Shown: in pieces, positions 24,748 through 33,939 of the stretch
Layout of the letters: every line of letters starts with the position of its first letter
Position numbering within the stretch: position 1 is the stretch's first letter
NCBI GenBank assembly: GCA_910584875.1
Contig: CAJUDA010000003.1
Coordinates: 117,025 to 181,024 of the forward strand
Origin: an uncultured Eubacterium sp.
Lineage (GTDB): Bacteria; Bacillota; Clostridia; Lachnospirales; Lachnospiraceae
Direction: 5' to 3'
DNA: 64,000 bases
Notes under the pieces: model-generated
The model's database searches: none
What the model saw: the letters and a program-made list of their open reading frames with translations, nothing else
Told to the model about the DNA's origin: nothing
Program-made: the position numbers and the translations under genes

Positions 24748-25582
24748 TCTTGTAAAACAATATGATGATTTCACATTACAATGCTCCATGGAGGTAAGAC
24801 CGGGGTGTATTACGGGGCTTGTAGGACGCAATGGCGCAGGGAAGAGCACGACCTTTAAGGCGGCGCTGGGACTGATCCACAGAGACGGCGGCAGTGTGGA
24901 GATTCTGGGGAAAGACGCTGGCAGGATGTCAGCGAAGGACCGGCAGAGGCTGGGAGTGGTGTTATCTGATTCCGGGTTTAGTTCCTTTTTTTCGGTTAGG
25001 GATGTCCACTGTATACTAAAAAATATGTATAAAGAGTTTGACAGCGGCTGGTTTACGGAACAGTGCCGTCGCTTCAGACTACCGCAGGATAAAAAAATCA
25101 AAGAATTCTCTACCGGCATGAAGGCGAAATTAAAATTATTGGTGGCGCTTTGCCATAATGCCTCCCTGCTGATCCTGGATGAGCCGACGGTGGGACTGGA
25201 CGTTATGGTGAGAGATGAACTTTTGGATATGCTGAGAAATTATATGGAGGAGGACGAGAACCGTTCCATCCTTATCAGTTCCCATATATCCTCAGATCTG
25301 GAAGGACTGTGTGATGATTTTTATATGATTCATGACGGAGAGATCCTGCTGCATGAAGAAACCGATGTCCTGCTGGATGGCTATGCGGTGCTGAAACTGG
25401 AACCGGAACAGTACGAACGGATTGATAAACAATATCTGATCAAATATAAAAAGGAATCATATGGCTATCGCTGCCTGACAGACCAGAGACAGTTTTATCT
25501 GGATAATTATCCGGACATTGTACTGGAGAAGGGAAATATTGATGATCTTATCGTGATGATGACAGGAGGTACAGAATTATGA
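24731..25582 (+). CDS. ABC transporter ATP-binding protein
   Basis: 283 residues with Walker A GRNGAGKST, signature FSTGMKAKL (a variant of LSGGQ), Walker B LLILDEPTVGLD and switch His in SSHIS. C-terminal extension of about 60 residues. Paired with the ABC-2 type permease that overlaps its end by four bases. YtrA-GntR-linked transporters of this kind often respond to cell-wall antibiotics or peptides; the substrate here is unknown. Confidence 0.93.
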   Translation: MLKISNLVKQYDDFTLQCSMEVRPGCITGLVGRNGAGKSTTFKAALGLIHRDGGSVEILGKDAGRMSAKDRQRLGVVLSDSGFSSFFSVRDVHCILKNMYKEFDSGWFTEQCRRFRLPQDKKIKEFSTGMKAKLKLLVALCHNASLLILDEPTVGLDVMVRDELLDMLRNYMEEDENRSILISSHISSDLEGLCDDFYMIHDGEILLHEETDVLLDGYAVLKLEPEQYERIDKQYLIKYKKESYGYRCLTDQRQFYLDNYPDIVLEKGNIDDLIVMMTGGTEL

Positions 25583-26217
25583 AAGGATTACTTGTAAAAG
25601 ACATGAGGATGCTTCTGGGACAGAAAAAATTTGGTGCACTCATTGTATTTATGACAGTTGTTTTAAGCTTCAATTCAGATTCGTATTTTGTCGTATATTA
25701 TTTAACATTTGTCTGTTCTTTTCTGGCGATCAGCAGCATCAGCTATGATGAAAATGACAATGGATACCCGTTTCTCTTTACCCTGCCCATTGATCGCAGC
25801 AGTTATGTGAGGGAAAAATATCTGTTTGGATTTATCCTTAATTTATGTTCCTGGCTTGTGGGGATCCTGGTCTGTGGTGGATTTGCCGTGGCGAGAAATG
25901 AGCTTTCTTCTTTTCGGGAGAATTTTGCTTTGCTTCTGTTGGTTTTTCTTGCTATGTTTGTTTTTGATCTGCTGGTATTTCCGCTGCTGTTTAAATTCGG
26001 ATCGGAGAAGGGAAGGATCGTGATGCTCTGCGTTTTTCTCATGATCTTCTTCATAGGGTATATACTGAGTACGATCGTGAATTATCAAAATATACTGGTC
26101 CAATTATCCGGATATCCGAAGGCGGTTCTGGGAGCTTTGCTTTTGGCTGTAACGGCTGTGATCCTGTTTGTGTCATATGCGGTCAGTGTTCTTATAATGA
26201 AGAAAAAGGAGTTTTGA
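25579..26217 (+). CDS. ABC-2 type permease
   Basis: 212 residues with about six hydrophobic helices and the N-terminal LLVKDMRMLLGQKK segment common to ABC-2 permeases of Firmicutes. The motif LPIDRSSYVREKY matches the usual cytosolic coupling region (LPvsR..yv..Ky). Overlaps the ATPase stop (ATGA). It forms a transporter with the preceding ATPase in the cytoplasmic membrane. Confidence 0.88.
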   Translation: MKGLLVKDMRMLLGQKKFGALIVFMTVVLSFNSDSYFVVYYLTFVCSFLAISSISYDENDNGYPFLFTLPIDRSSYVREKYLFGFILNLCSWLVGILVCGGFAVARNELSSFRENFALLLLVFLAMFVFDLLVFPLLFKFGSEKGRIVMLCVFLMIFFIGYILSTIVNYQNILVQLSGYPKAVLGALLLAVTAVILFVSYAVSVLIMKKKEF

Positions 26218-26313
26218 TGTCGGAATCTGTCGTATATCTAGGCTAAAGTGCACAAAAGATCAGGGGCATTCTTTCAGCAATTTTCACAAATATTCTACAG
26301 TTGCAGAAAAAAC

Positions 26314-26342
26314 TTACAAAAAAGGAAAAAAAGTGGTATACT
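26314..26342 (+). promoter_or_regulatory. Promoter of the CarD-family gene
   Basis: TTACAA (26314-26319), 17-base A-rich spacer, TATACT (26337-26342), 32 bases before the GTG start. Confidence 0.55.
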
Positions 26343-26374
26343 ATAGATAAATATGACAGAAAGGATGGATTGAA

Positions 26375-26899
26375 GTGTTTGAAGTAGGAGATTATGTCGT
26401 GCACGGCAACAGCGGAGTCTGCAGGGTAGATGCGATACAGACCATGGACGGGATCGGCGCAGATAAGAAACGGGTGTACTATACACTGGTTCCCCTGTAC
26501 ACATCGGGAAGTAAACTTTTTGTTCCCACAGACAGCAAGAAGGTTGTCATACGTTCAGTCATGACAAAAAAAGAAGTAAAGGAACTAATGGATGAATGGA
26601 ACGAGATTGAAACACTTCGGGTAGAAAACGATAAGAACAGAGAAGAGGTCTACAAGGAAGCACTGAGATCCTGTGACAGCCGCCAGTGGGTGAGACTGAT
26701 CAAAACCTCTTACCAGAGAAACCAGTCCCGGATCGAAAAAGGCAAAAAAGCTACGACGAGCGACGAAAGATATCTTCAGATGGCAGAGGAAAATCTTTTT
26801 GGTGAAATGGCAATCCCTCTGGAGATGAGCCGGGGGGAGGCAGAAGCTTATATTGCAGCCAAATTTAGAAAGAATGAAAAGGAAACGGTACCTGTATAA
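26375..26899 (+). CDS. CarD/CdnL-family transcriptional regulator
   Basis: 174 residues from a GTG. The N-terminal Tudor-like RNA-polymerase interaction domain (FEVGDYVVHGNSGVCRV, LVPLYTSGSKLFVPTD) is followed by a helical C-terminal domain. CarD-like proteins bind the RNA polymerase beta subunit and stabilise open promoter complexes. The Firmicutes members are poorly studied. It is monocistronic, flanked by the ABC operon and a long inverted repeat. Confidence 0.9.
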   Translation: MFEVGDYVVHGNSGVCRVDAIQTMDGIGADKKRVYYTLVPLYTSGSKLFVPTDSKKVVIRSVMTKKEVKELMDEWNEIETLRVENDKNREEVYKEALRSCDSRQWVRLIKTSYQRNQSRIEKGKKATTSDERYLQMAEENLFGEMAIPLEMSRGEAEAYIAAKFRKNEKETVPV

Positions 26900-26913
26900 A
26901 AAGTCAGAGGACA

Positions 26914-26978
26914 GGCACACACAAACAGTTTCGGATTCCCGGTATGGGATTTCGGAGCTGTTTTTGTGTTTGTGTGCC
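26914..26978 (+). terminator. Long imperfect hairpin after the CarD gene
   Basis: GGCACACACAAACA (26914-26927) pairs with TGTTTGTGTGCC (26967-26978) with two bulged bases; an inner ATTCCC/GGGATT stem extends the fold. It sits 15 bases after the stop. There is no T-run after it, so termination is likely but not certain. Confidence 0.5.
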
Positions 26979-26994
26979 CTTCAGAAAAAGAATG

Positions 26995-27061
26995 CAAATA
27001 ATACCACAAAAAGTGCAATGTATTCCATACAGGTTGATATTAACTGCCTCCTTGTTATAGT
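26995..27061 (+). promoter_or_regulatory. Upstream element and promoter of the beta-helix surface gene
   Basis: A 32-base element (26995-27026, core TACCACAAAAAGTGC) precedes TTGATA (27034-27039), a 16-base spacer and TATAGT (27056-27061). The same element occurs at 30431-30462 before the LRR gene (24 of 32 bases identical), in both cases with 29 bases between its end and the -10. An activator site is inferred. Confidence 0.65.
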
Positions 27062-27105
27062 ATAGCTTCATAAGAAAAGACTGGTTGAAAGGGAGGCAAA
27101 TAGAA

Positions 27106-29691
27106 ATGCAAGGGAAATTTCGTTTTATTGCAGGCACAGTTATTTTTTGCATTTTGTTTACAGGATACCGTATGCTGTTTGGAAAAGGATCGGTATTTGC
27201 ATCACAGGAAAACTGTCTGGTGGAGGCATCGCAGGACCAGGGGGAGGCAGCATGGCAGGATTCGGAAGGGAACTGGCAGACTGGTTCTTTGACAGAGGCG
27301 GTTGCAAGTGTCAGTTCGAAAGGGACGGTGGTATTGCTGTCTGATGTTTCGCTGACAAGCGGGATCACCATTTCCAAACCGGTCGTGATCACCTCAAATG
27401 AGGCAGATCAGCCCTGTACCATAAAAAATGAGGAACCGGATACAGACGACAGAAAGGATCGCGGAAGAATCTTTACTGTCACCAGCGGAGAACTGCAGCT
27501 GCAGAATATTATCCTGGATGGAGGAAGGGATGCGGGCGTAACGGCTTTTCACCCTCTGGTTTGTGTAAATGGCAACGATGCGTATTTGCGGATGCTGGAG
27601 GGCGCCGTATTACAAAATGCAGAAAATGCGTCACAAGGGACAGGCGGTGGAGGGATCAATATCAGAAAAGGAAAGGGTTCCCTGCATGACGGTTCACTTA
27701 TCCAAAATTGTAAGGCAAGACACGGCGGCGGGATTGAGTTCAACAGTAGTACGGGACATTATGGACAGGTTCAGTTTATATTGTATGGCGGCTGTATTAA
27801 AGACTGTGAGGCAGAGAATGGTGGCGGCGTATATGTGAACATCGGGATATTTCAGATGGGGGGTGGTGAGATCACAGGCAATCGTGCGATGAAAGCAGAT
27901 ACGGAAGAGAGACGTATGGGCGGAGGTGCTATCTATGTAGCTGGTGGTTCAAGTCCGCCGGCAATGGCAGTTGTTGGCATACTGGGAGGCAAAATCACGG
28001 ATAATACGGCAGTATCAAATGGTGGCGGTGTTCTTGTACAGGGCAGCTGTGCACAGATCGATATATATAAAGGCGTATTTGAGAAAAACAAGGCAAAGTG
28101 TGGCGGCGGCGTTTCTGTGTTAAAGGGAACCCTGAAGCTGTATGGCGGTACTATTACGAAAAATGAGGCAGAAATGTACGGCGGCGGCATTTTAGGCTGC
28201 CCTTATGGTGTGATAGAATTGAAGGAAAATCCAAAGGTGTTTGACAATCAGGCGGGGGATGAGACGGACCGGTTTGACAATTTTTATCTGGATGGAAATG
28301 AGGATAAAAAAACCGTTCCGATCAGACTCGTGGGTGCGCTGACCGATGGCGTAAAGCTGGGGATGAGCCGCTGGATCCGTCCCGACGAGAACGAGCATCC
28401 TTACGGGGAGATGATCGTACCGGATGGTTATGAAATTTCACAAAGTGATTTTGACCGGCTGTGCGATGACAGAGAGAGCAGTCACAAGGAGCTGTATGCC
28501 GATAACATGGAAAAGTATGCACTGATCCCACATAATGGAAAAATCGTAATGGTGCGGGCAGTCGGCATCACTCTTGATCAGGACAGCATTTCCCTGGACA
28601 AAGCGGAGGATACAGCAGCGCTGAAAGCATTCATAAAGCCGGATAATGCACCGGTGAAAGAGGTCACCTGGTCTTCCTCAGACGAGAAGGTGGCGACGGT
28701 AGATGAAGACGGTGTTGTGACAGCTGTTGGCAGGGGAAAAGCCCGTATTACAGCGACAACGGTGTCACCGTATCACGAGAAGGCATCCTGTAAAGTGACT
28801 GTGGGGAAATTTTATTACCAGCTGACAACCAGGGCGGCACATGGAGAAATTCTTCCTACCTCCGATGAGGGTGGAATTGTTGAGGAAAAGGAACGTGTCG
28901 CATTCCGGCTTGTCCCGGATAAGGGATATCAGTTAAAGGCGGGCTCTCTCCGTGCCTGCCGGACGGACGATGAACGGGTGCCGGTCAGTATGGAGGGAGA
29001 TATACTCTATATGCCGGATCACGATGTGATTGTTACGGCAGAGTTTGAACCGGTGATCTATCCGATCACCTGTCATCTGGAAGGAGGATCAATGACTGCG
29101 GGTGCGGTAAACCCGGATTCCTATACAATAGAGAGTGATGAGATTATTTTACATAATCCAAACCGCGATGGCTACTACTTTGTAGGCTGGACAGGAACCG
29201 AAGTGCCAGAGACAGAAAAAATTGTGAAAATACTGTCCGGTTCGACAGGTGCGCGTGAGTATACAGCGGTCTGGAAAAAGGAAGAAGATGAAACGCCTGA
29301 GTCCCCGGACCTGCCCGGACCGACAGAGAGACCAGAATCGACAGAAAAACCAGAGGCGACAGAGAAACCAGAAGTGACAGAGAAACCAGAAGTGACGGAG
29401 AAACCAGAGGCGACAGAGAAACCAGAACCGACAGAACAGCCAGGTGTGACGGAGGAGCCGGATAAGAAAGAGGACGGTGATAATATCCCCCCTGCTGTGG
29501 AAGAAAAAGAGAAAAAGGCAGAGAGTGGAGAAAAGGCAGAGAAACCACAGGAGACAGGGTCATACAATACCCAGCCGGCACAAAGTCCACAGACCGGCAG
29601 CCATATACTATGGCTATATGCCGCCTTGATCCTGTCGGGATCTGGCATGGTGTTCCTCACTGTCCTTTATAGAAAATGGAGAAAACGATGA
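27106..29691 (+). CDS. Cell-wall-anchored beta-helix/Ig-domain surface protein (SPQTG)
   Basis: 861 residues from ATG 27106 (GGGAGG nine bases upstream); a TTG at 27085 would include that site. Signal peptide (about 1-35); parallel beta-helix with GGGI/GGGV repeats (about 60-400); Big_2 Ig-like domain (about 485-567, TWSSSDEKVATVDEDG); a Flg_new/InlB-B-like repeat (about 650-725, YYFVGWTG); a Thr-Glu-Lys-Pro repeat (about 727-790); then SPQTG (827-831), a membrane helix and basic tail. The sortase B gene starts two bases after its stop and is the likely anchoring enzyme. It resembles the beta-helix protein of the Tad-like locus. Likely adhesin or glycan-binding; no catalytic residues recognised. 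Confidence 0.85.
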   Translation: MQGKFRFIAGTVIFCILFTGYRMLFGKGSVFASQENCLVEASQDQGEAAWQDSEGNWQTGSLTEAVASVSSKGTVVLLSDVSLTSGITISKPVVITSNEADQPCTIKNEEPDTDDRKDRGRIFTVTSGELQLQNIILDGGRDAGVTAFHPLVCVNGNDAYLRMLEGAVLQNAENASQGTGGGGINIRKGKGSLHDGSLIQNCKARHGGGIEFNSSTGHYGQVQFILYGGCIKDCEAENGGGVYVNIGIFQMGGGEITGNRAMKADTEERRMGGGAIYVAGGSSPPAMAVVGILGGKITDNTAVSNGGGVLVQGSCAQIDIYKGVFEKNKAKCGGGVSVLKGTLKLYGGTITKNEAEMYGGGILGCPYGVIELKENPKVFDNQAGDETDRFDNFYLDGNEDKKTVPIRLVGALTDGVKLGMSRWIRPDENEHPYGEMIVPDGYEISQSDFDRLCDDRESSHKELYADNMEKYALIPHNGKIVMVRAVGITLDQDSISLDKAEDTAALKAFIKPDNAPVKEVTWSSSDEKVATVDEDGVVTAVGRGKARITATTVSPYHEKASCKVTVGKFYYQLTTRAAHGEILPTSDEGGIVEEKERVAFRLVPDKGYQLKAGSLRACRTDDERVPVSMEGDILYMPDHDVIVTAEFEPVIYPITCHLEGGSMTAGAVNPDSYTIESDEIILHNPNRDGYYFVGWTGTEVPETEKIVKILSGSTGAREYTAVWKKEEDETPESPDLPGPTERPESTEKPEATEKPEVTEKPEVTEKPEATEKPEPTEQPGVTEEPDKKEDGDNIPPAVEEKEKKAESGEKAEKPQETGSYNTQPAQSPQTGSHILWLYAALILSGSGMVFLTVLYRKWRKR

Positions 29692-29692
29692 T

Positions 29693-30427
29693 ATGAAAGC
29701 GATATATATTGTTCTGATGACAGTATTTGCTGGGATATTCTGTTATTGCCTGATGGCTGTTTTTTCCTATCACAGAGATGCCAGAGAAAATAAAAAGGAA
29801 ACCGAAGAGGTTATGCGGGAGGTAATCCAAAAGGTGCCGGAGGGTTATGGGGGTGCTGTGGCGGAGCCGAAGATAGATTTTGAGAAGTTAGAGCAGATGA
29901 ATTCCGATGTTGCTGGCTGGATCGTGTTTCATGAACCTTATGTAAATGGTCCGCTTGTGCAGGCGGATGATAATTCCTATTATCTGGATCATTCATTTCG
30001 GAAAAAAGAAAACAGTGCAGGCTGTCTGTTTATGGACTATCGTAATCAATCTTTTGATGACAGGCATGTGGTGATTTACGGACATAACATGCTGGACCGT
30101 ACGATGTTTGGCTCCCTGAGGGATGTATTCCAGGAGAAGTTCTGGGAGGGGTCAGAATGTGATCTGATCTGGATCACCGACAAGGGGCAGCATTTGCGGA
30201 AATATAAGATATTCAGCTGCTATATCGCAGGGAAGGAAGAGGATTATACTGCTGTTTCTTTTGCAGATGCAGCGGATTATACGTGGTTTTTAAAGAAGAT
30301 CACAGCCAGGAGTTATCGGAAAACGGATGTTACCGTCACGGCAGATGACCATATTCTGACGCTTTCCACCTGTGCAGGGGTAGAGGGGACGGACAAAAGG
30401 AGGGTCATCCACGCCAAATTGCTCTGA
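29693..30427 (+). CDS. srtB: Class B sortase
   Basis: 244 residues. N-terminal membrane helix, then a sortase domain with catalytic His131 in IYGHNM, Cys227 in LSTC and Arg in RRVIHAKLL, the class B arrangement. It cleaves sorting motifs of secreted proteins and links them to peptidoglycan. Start codon lies one base after the stop of the SPQTG surface protein, indicating one operon and a dedicated pair. Whether it also handles the QPDTG adhesin at 6769-10803 is open. Confidence 0.92.
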   Translation: MKAIYIVLMTVFAGIFCYCLMAVFSYHRDARENKKETEEVMREVIQKVPEGYGGAVAEPKIDFEKLEQMNSDVAGWIVFHEPYVNGPLVQADDNSYYLDHSFRKKENSAGCLFMDYRNQSFDDRHVVIYGHNMLDRTMFGSLRDVFQEKFWEGSECDLIWITDKGQHLRKYKIFSCYIAGKEEDYTAVSFADAADYTWFLKKITARSYRKTDVTVTADDHILTLSTCAGVEGTDKRRVIHAKLL

Positions 30428-30430
30428 ATA

Positions 30431-30497
30431 CAAATAGTACCGAAAAAAGTGCGAATTGTACCAGAAAGCAGAAAATATCTGCTTTTTATTTTATAAT
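30431..30497 (+). promoter_or_regulatory. Second copy of the surface-gene upstream element, with hairpin and -10 box
   Basis: Element at 30431-30462 (core TACCGAAAAAAGTGC), then a small hairpin AAGCAG/CTGCTT (30466-30471/30479-30484) followed by T-rich sequence that could terminate the sortase transcript, and TATAAT at 30492-30497. No good -35 lies 17 bases upstream (CAGAAA), which suggests an activator-dependent promoter for the LRR gene. Confidence 0.55.
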
Positions 30498-30585
30498 TAT
30501 GAATAATAATATAATTCAATAGCACCTATTCGATCCGTTGTTGAACTGGGAGCAAATTTTATGTCCTACGAAATGGAGGTTCATT

Positions 30586-33500
30586 ATGAGAAAACGAAAT
30601 GGCAATCGATCGCGAAAGATTCTGGCGGTACTGCTTCTGGCAGTGCTGCTTATAGGAATGGTACAGGAGGCAGTACCAGCATATGTGAAGGCGGCAAAAG
30701 TCGCTCTTCCTGTCTCTGGCACAGACTGGACGCTGGATGAAGATGGTAATCTGACGATCCATTCAGATACGGGGATGGCGGACTGGGTGGCAAAAAAGGA
30801 TACCTATAAAGATATGCGCGATGAACAGGTGAAAACGGTAGAGATAAAAGATGGCGTACACAGCATTGCAGAAGATGCCTTTAACTTCTGCAGGACGTTA
30901 ACGGAAGTATCAATACCGGAGAGTGTGGAACGCATCGGGGCGCGTGCATTCAATCATTGCGGGTGTATAACGGAGATCACGGTGCCGTCTGGTGTGAAGG
31001 AGATCGAGGATTCCGTATTTTTTGCCTGCAGTGGTTTAGAGAGGGTAACGCTGCCCGATGGGTTAGAAAGTATTGAAAAAAATGCATTTTATGTCTGTGG
31101 GTTTCAGGAGATCACGATCCCATCTGGTGTGACCAGTATCGGTGAACAGGCATTTGGCAGCTGTAAAAAATTGAAAAATATTTCAATCCCGTCCGGTGTG
31201 CCAGACATAGCGGATAAGCTGTTTTTCGGCTGTTCGAAATTGGAGAAGATCACGATACCGGACAAAGTGACATACATCGGAGAGATGGCATTTTATGATT
31301 GTAATGCTTTGAGGGAAATCCCGATCCCATCTGGCGTGACCACTATAAAGGAAAGTGCATTTGGTAATTGCAGCAGTATAAAAAACATCGCGATCCCATC
31401 TGGTGTGACGGTGATCGAGGACAACGTGTTTTATGGATGCAGCAGTCTGGAGCAGATCCCGATTCCGTCTGGTGTGACCCGTATCGGGAAGGATGCATTT
31501 GAGAATTGCAGCAGTATAAAAAGCATTACGATCCCATCTGGTGTGACAGTGATCGAAGAAGGTGTGTTTAGTGGGTGCAGTGCGTTGACAAAGATCGAAA
31601 TCCCATCCGGTGTGACCAGTATCGGTGTTTGTGCATTTAGTGGGTGCAGCGCTCTGGGAAATATCACGATACCAAAAGGCGTGACAGATATTGGAGCGGG
31701 TGCGTTTATCGAGTGTAGTGCGCTGAAAGAGATCACGATCCCAGAGGGCGTTGCCAGTATCGGAGAACAAACATTTGCGTTGTGCGGCAGTTTATCAGAG
31801 CTCACCATACCTAAGAATGTGACCAGTATCGGGGATATGGCGTTTTATGGGTGTGACGGCTTATCGGAGATCACGATACCGGACAAAGTGGCAGAGATCG
31901 GGATGGGTGCATTTTATCTGTGTGCCAATCTGTCCAAAGTATCAATGAAAGGAAGTACGCCGCCGACGCTTGGCGAAGAGGCGTTTACTGAGTGCGGATT
32001 TGTTACAGAAGGTCTGGAGGGGATCGAGGTTCCCGGGCAGGCACTGGATGCCTATAAGGAAGCATGGACCAGCTGGGCGGAGTATATTGTGGCTGCCGCA
32101 CCCACAGATGATGTGCCGCCAGCTGGTACCATTCAGATTGGTGACCACTCGTGGACCAGGTTTGCCGATACTGTTACATTTGAACGGTTCTTTAAAGAGG
32201 CGGAACAGGTGACCATCGGTGCATCGGATGCAGACTCCGGTGTAGATCGGGTATATTATTATCTTTCCGACAGGGCACTGTCTGAAACAGAAGTAAAAGC
32301 ACTGGATGGAGACGTCTGGACCGAAGGGGATTCCTGCTTCATACAGCCGGACAGAACATGTGTCGTATATGCAAAGATCACAGACAAGGCGGGAAACACA
32401 GCCTGGCTTTCCTCAGATGGACTGGTATTTGATGGGACATCGCCGGTCATCAGCGGTGTGACAGAGGGAGAGGTCTACCATACCGCGCAGACGGTAACGG
32501 TGACCGATGCCAATCTGGTGTCCGTCAAAGTCAATGGCAGGGAAGTGGTTCTGGATGGCGGTCAGTTCACACTGGAACCGGCGTCCGGACAGCAGACGAT
32601 CACGGCAGCGGACCGGGCGGGAAATACAGCGACTGTAACTGTGACGGTAAAAAAGGAGACGGATAACGGAACTGTTGACAAAGAAGCTGTGACAGACGGC
32701 AAAGCACCAGACACACAGATCGCCACACCGGCAGATAAGCTGGCGCAGATTCTTCTGACCGAGGAAGAAAAGCAGCAGATGGCAGAGGGGGTGGATATAA
32801 AAATCGTTCTTGATGTCAGGGATGCATCAGACAGTGTCAGCAGTGAAGATAAGACACTGGTGGAAGATGCCTTAAAGGGGACAAAAGCGCAGGGCTTTAC
32901 TGCCCCGCAATACATGGATATCAGTTTGTTTAAAGTGATCGGAGGCAGCCGCAATGTCATATCTGAGACAAAGGAGGCGCTGCTTATCACGATCAAAGTG
33001 CCGGACAGCCTGAAAAACACTGACAGTAAACGGGCAAGAACCTTTGCTGTTATCCGTGTACATAACGGTGTGGCAGAAATGCTGGAGGACCTGGATCACG
33101 CTGATGATACAATCACGATTGCTTCCGACCGCTTTTCCTCCTATGCGATCGTCTATAAGGAGTCAGACGGCGGAAAGGATATCAAACCGACCCCTGCGCC
33201 AGATAAAGATGGGAAACCAACAACAGCGTCGGAAGACAAAACGGAAACTGCATCCGATCAAGAGAAGAGAAACATAGAAATCCATTCTGGTCTGAAGGCA
33301 GTCCAGACGGGAAAGAAACTTCAGGTCTCATGGGGCAGAGTAAAAGGAGCAGACGGTTACCAGGTCTATGTGCAGTATTGCGGAAAGGATTTTCGCACAA
33401 AACCGCTGGTCAATGGTAAAAAGACGACGATTACCATCAAAAAGGTAAACGGTAAGAAGCTGAATACAGCAAAGGCTGTGAAGCTGTATGTCCTGGCATA

Positions 33501-33855
33501 TCAGAAGAAAAATGGAAAAAAGATCACCCTTGCCCGGACGCTGACCGTTCACATTGCAGGTAAAGACAGCAAAAAATACACCAACGTGCGCAGGATCAGG
33601 ACAAAGAAAACGGCTTATACGCTGAAAAAAGGCGGTGCTGTATCACTCCGTCCCAAAGCTGTCCTGCAGGATAAGCACAAAAAACAGCTCTCCGTAAAAC
33701 ATACCAGGGAGTTCCGCTATCTGAGCAGCAATAAGAAGATCGCAGCAGTAACAGCGGGCGGCAAAGTGAAGGCAAAAGGAACGGGAAACTGCACCATCTA
33801 TATCTTTGCAAAAAACGGCAGTAAGCGTAAGATTAAGATCAAAGTAAAGAAATAG
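30586..33855 (+). CDS. Secreted BspA-type leucine-rich repeat protein
   Basis: 1089 residues from ATG 30586 (ATGGAGGT upstream; the longer frame from 30538 is not used). Signal peptide (1-32), then 16 full LRR_5 repeats of 23 residues of pattern IPSGVTSIGxxAFxxCxxL (about 85-468). Two Ig-like regions follow (about 500-705, ending ADRAGNTATVTV), a further beta domain (about 710-865), an FN3-like domain (about 895-985) and a very basic Ig-like C-terminus ending IKVKK. No sortase motif, so attachment may be by charge. BspA-type LRR proteins bind host matrix proteins in other anaerobes. DNA repeats of 138 bp (31357 and 31495) show internal duplication. Confidence 0.88.
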   Translation: MRKRNGNRSRKILAVLLLAVLLIGMVQEAVPAYVKAAKVALPVSGTDWTLDEDGNLTIHSDTGMADWVAKKDTYKDMRDEQVKTVEIKDGVHSIAEDAFNFCRTLTEVSIPESVERIGARAFNHCGCITEITVPSGVKEIEDSVFFACSGLERVTLPDGLESIEKNAFYVCGFQEITIPSGVTSIGEQAFGSCKKLKNISIPSGVPDIADKLFFGCSKLEKITIPDKVTYIGEMAFYDCNALREIPIPSGVTTIKESAFGNCSSIKNIAIPSGVTVIEDNVFYGCSSLEQIPIPSGVTRIGKDAFENCSSIKSITIPSGVTVIEEGVFSGCSALTKIEIPSGVTSIGVCAFSGCSALGNITIPKGVTDIGAGAFIECSALKEITIPEGVASIGEQTFALCGSLSELTIPKNVTSIGDMAFYGCDGLSEITIPDKVAEIGMGAFYLCANLSKVSMKGSTPPTLGEEAFTECGFVTEGLEGIEVPGQALDAYKEAWTSWAEYIVAAAPTDDVPPAGTIQIGDHSWTRFADTVTFERFFKEAEQVTIGASDADSGVDRVYYYLSDRALSETEVKALDGDVWTEGDSCFIQPDRTCVVYAKITDKAGNTAWLSSDGLVFDGTSPVISGVTEGEVYHTAQTVTVTDANLVSVKVNGREVVLDGGQFTLEPASGQQTITAADRAGNTATVTVTVKKETDNGTVDKEAVTDGKAPDTQIATPADKLAQILLTEEEKQQMAEGVDIKIVLDVRDASDSVSSEDKTLVEDALKGTKAQGFTAPQYMDISLFKVIGGSRNVISETKEALLITIKVPDSLKNTDSKRARTFAVIRVHNGVAEMLEDLDHADDTITIASDRFSSYAIVYKESDGGKDIKPTPAPDKDGKPTTASEDKTETASDQEKRNIEIHSGLKAVQTGKKLQVSWGRVKGADGYQVYVQYCGKDFRTKPLVNGKKTTITIKKVNGKKLNTAKAVKLYVLAYQKKNGKKITLARTLTVHIAGKDSKKYTNVRRIRTKKTAYTLKKGGAVSLRPKAVLQDKHKKQLSVKHTREFRYLSSNKKIAAVTAGGKVKAKGTGNCTIYIFAKNGSKRKIKIKVKK

Positions 33856-33871
33856 CGAAATGGGAAAAGAA

Positions 33872-33917
33872 AACTCCCCTGACCAGTCCTGCATGGTCTG
33901 ACAGGGGAGTTGTTTTT
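33872..33917. terminator. Bidirectional terminator between the LRR gene and fprA
   Basis: AACTCCCCTG (33872-33881) and CAGGGGAGTT (33902-33911) with inner GACCA/TGGTC, followed by a T-rich tract on the plus strand and preceded by A-rich sequence for the minus strand. Confidence 0.85.
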
Positions 33918-33939
33918 GCTATTGACAGCGTCTGCCGGA

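Noticed and set aside
29144..29660. Minus-strand Ser/Pro-rich frames opposite the surface protein
   Set aside because: They mirror the Thr-Glu-Lys-Pro repeat of the plus-strand gene and are a by-product of its repeated codons.
31180..31810. Evenly spaced repeats resembling a CRISPR array
   Set aside because: The repeats are in-frame codons for 23-residue leucine-rich repeats, with no constant repeat sequence or unique spacers.
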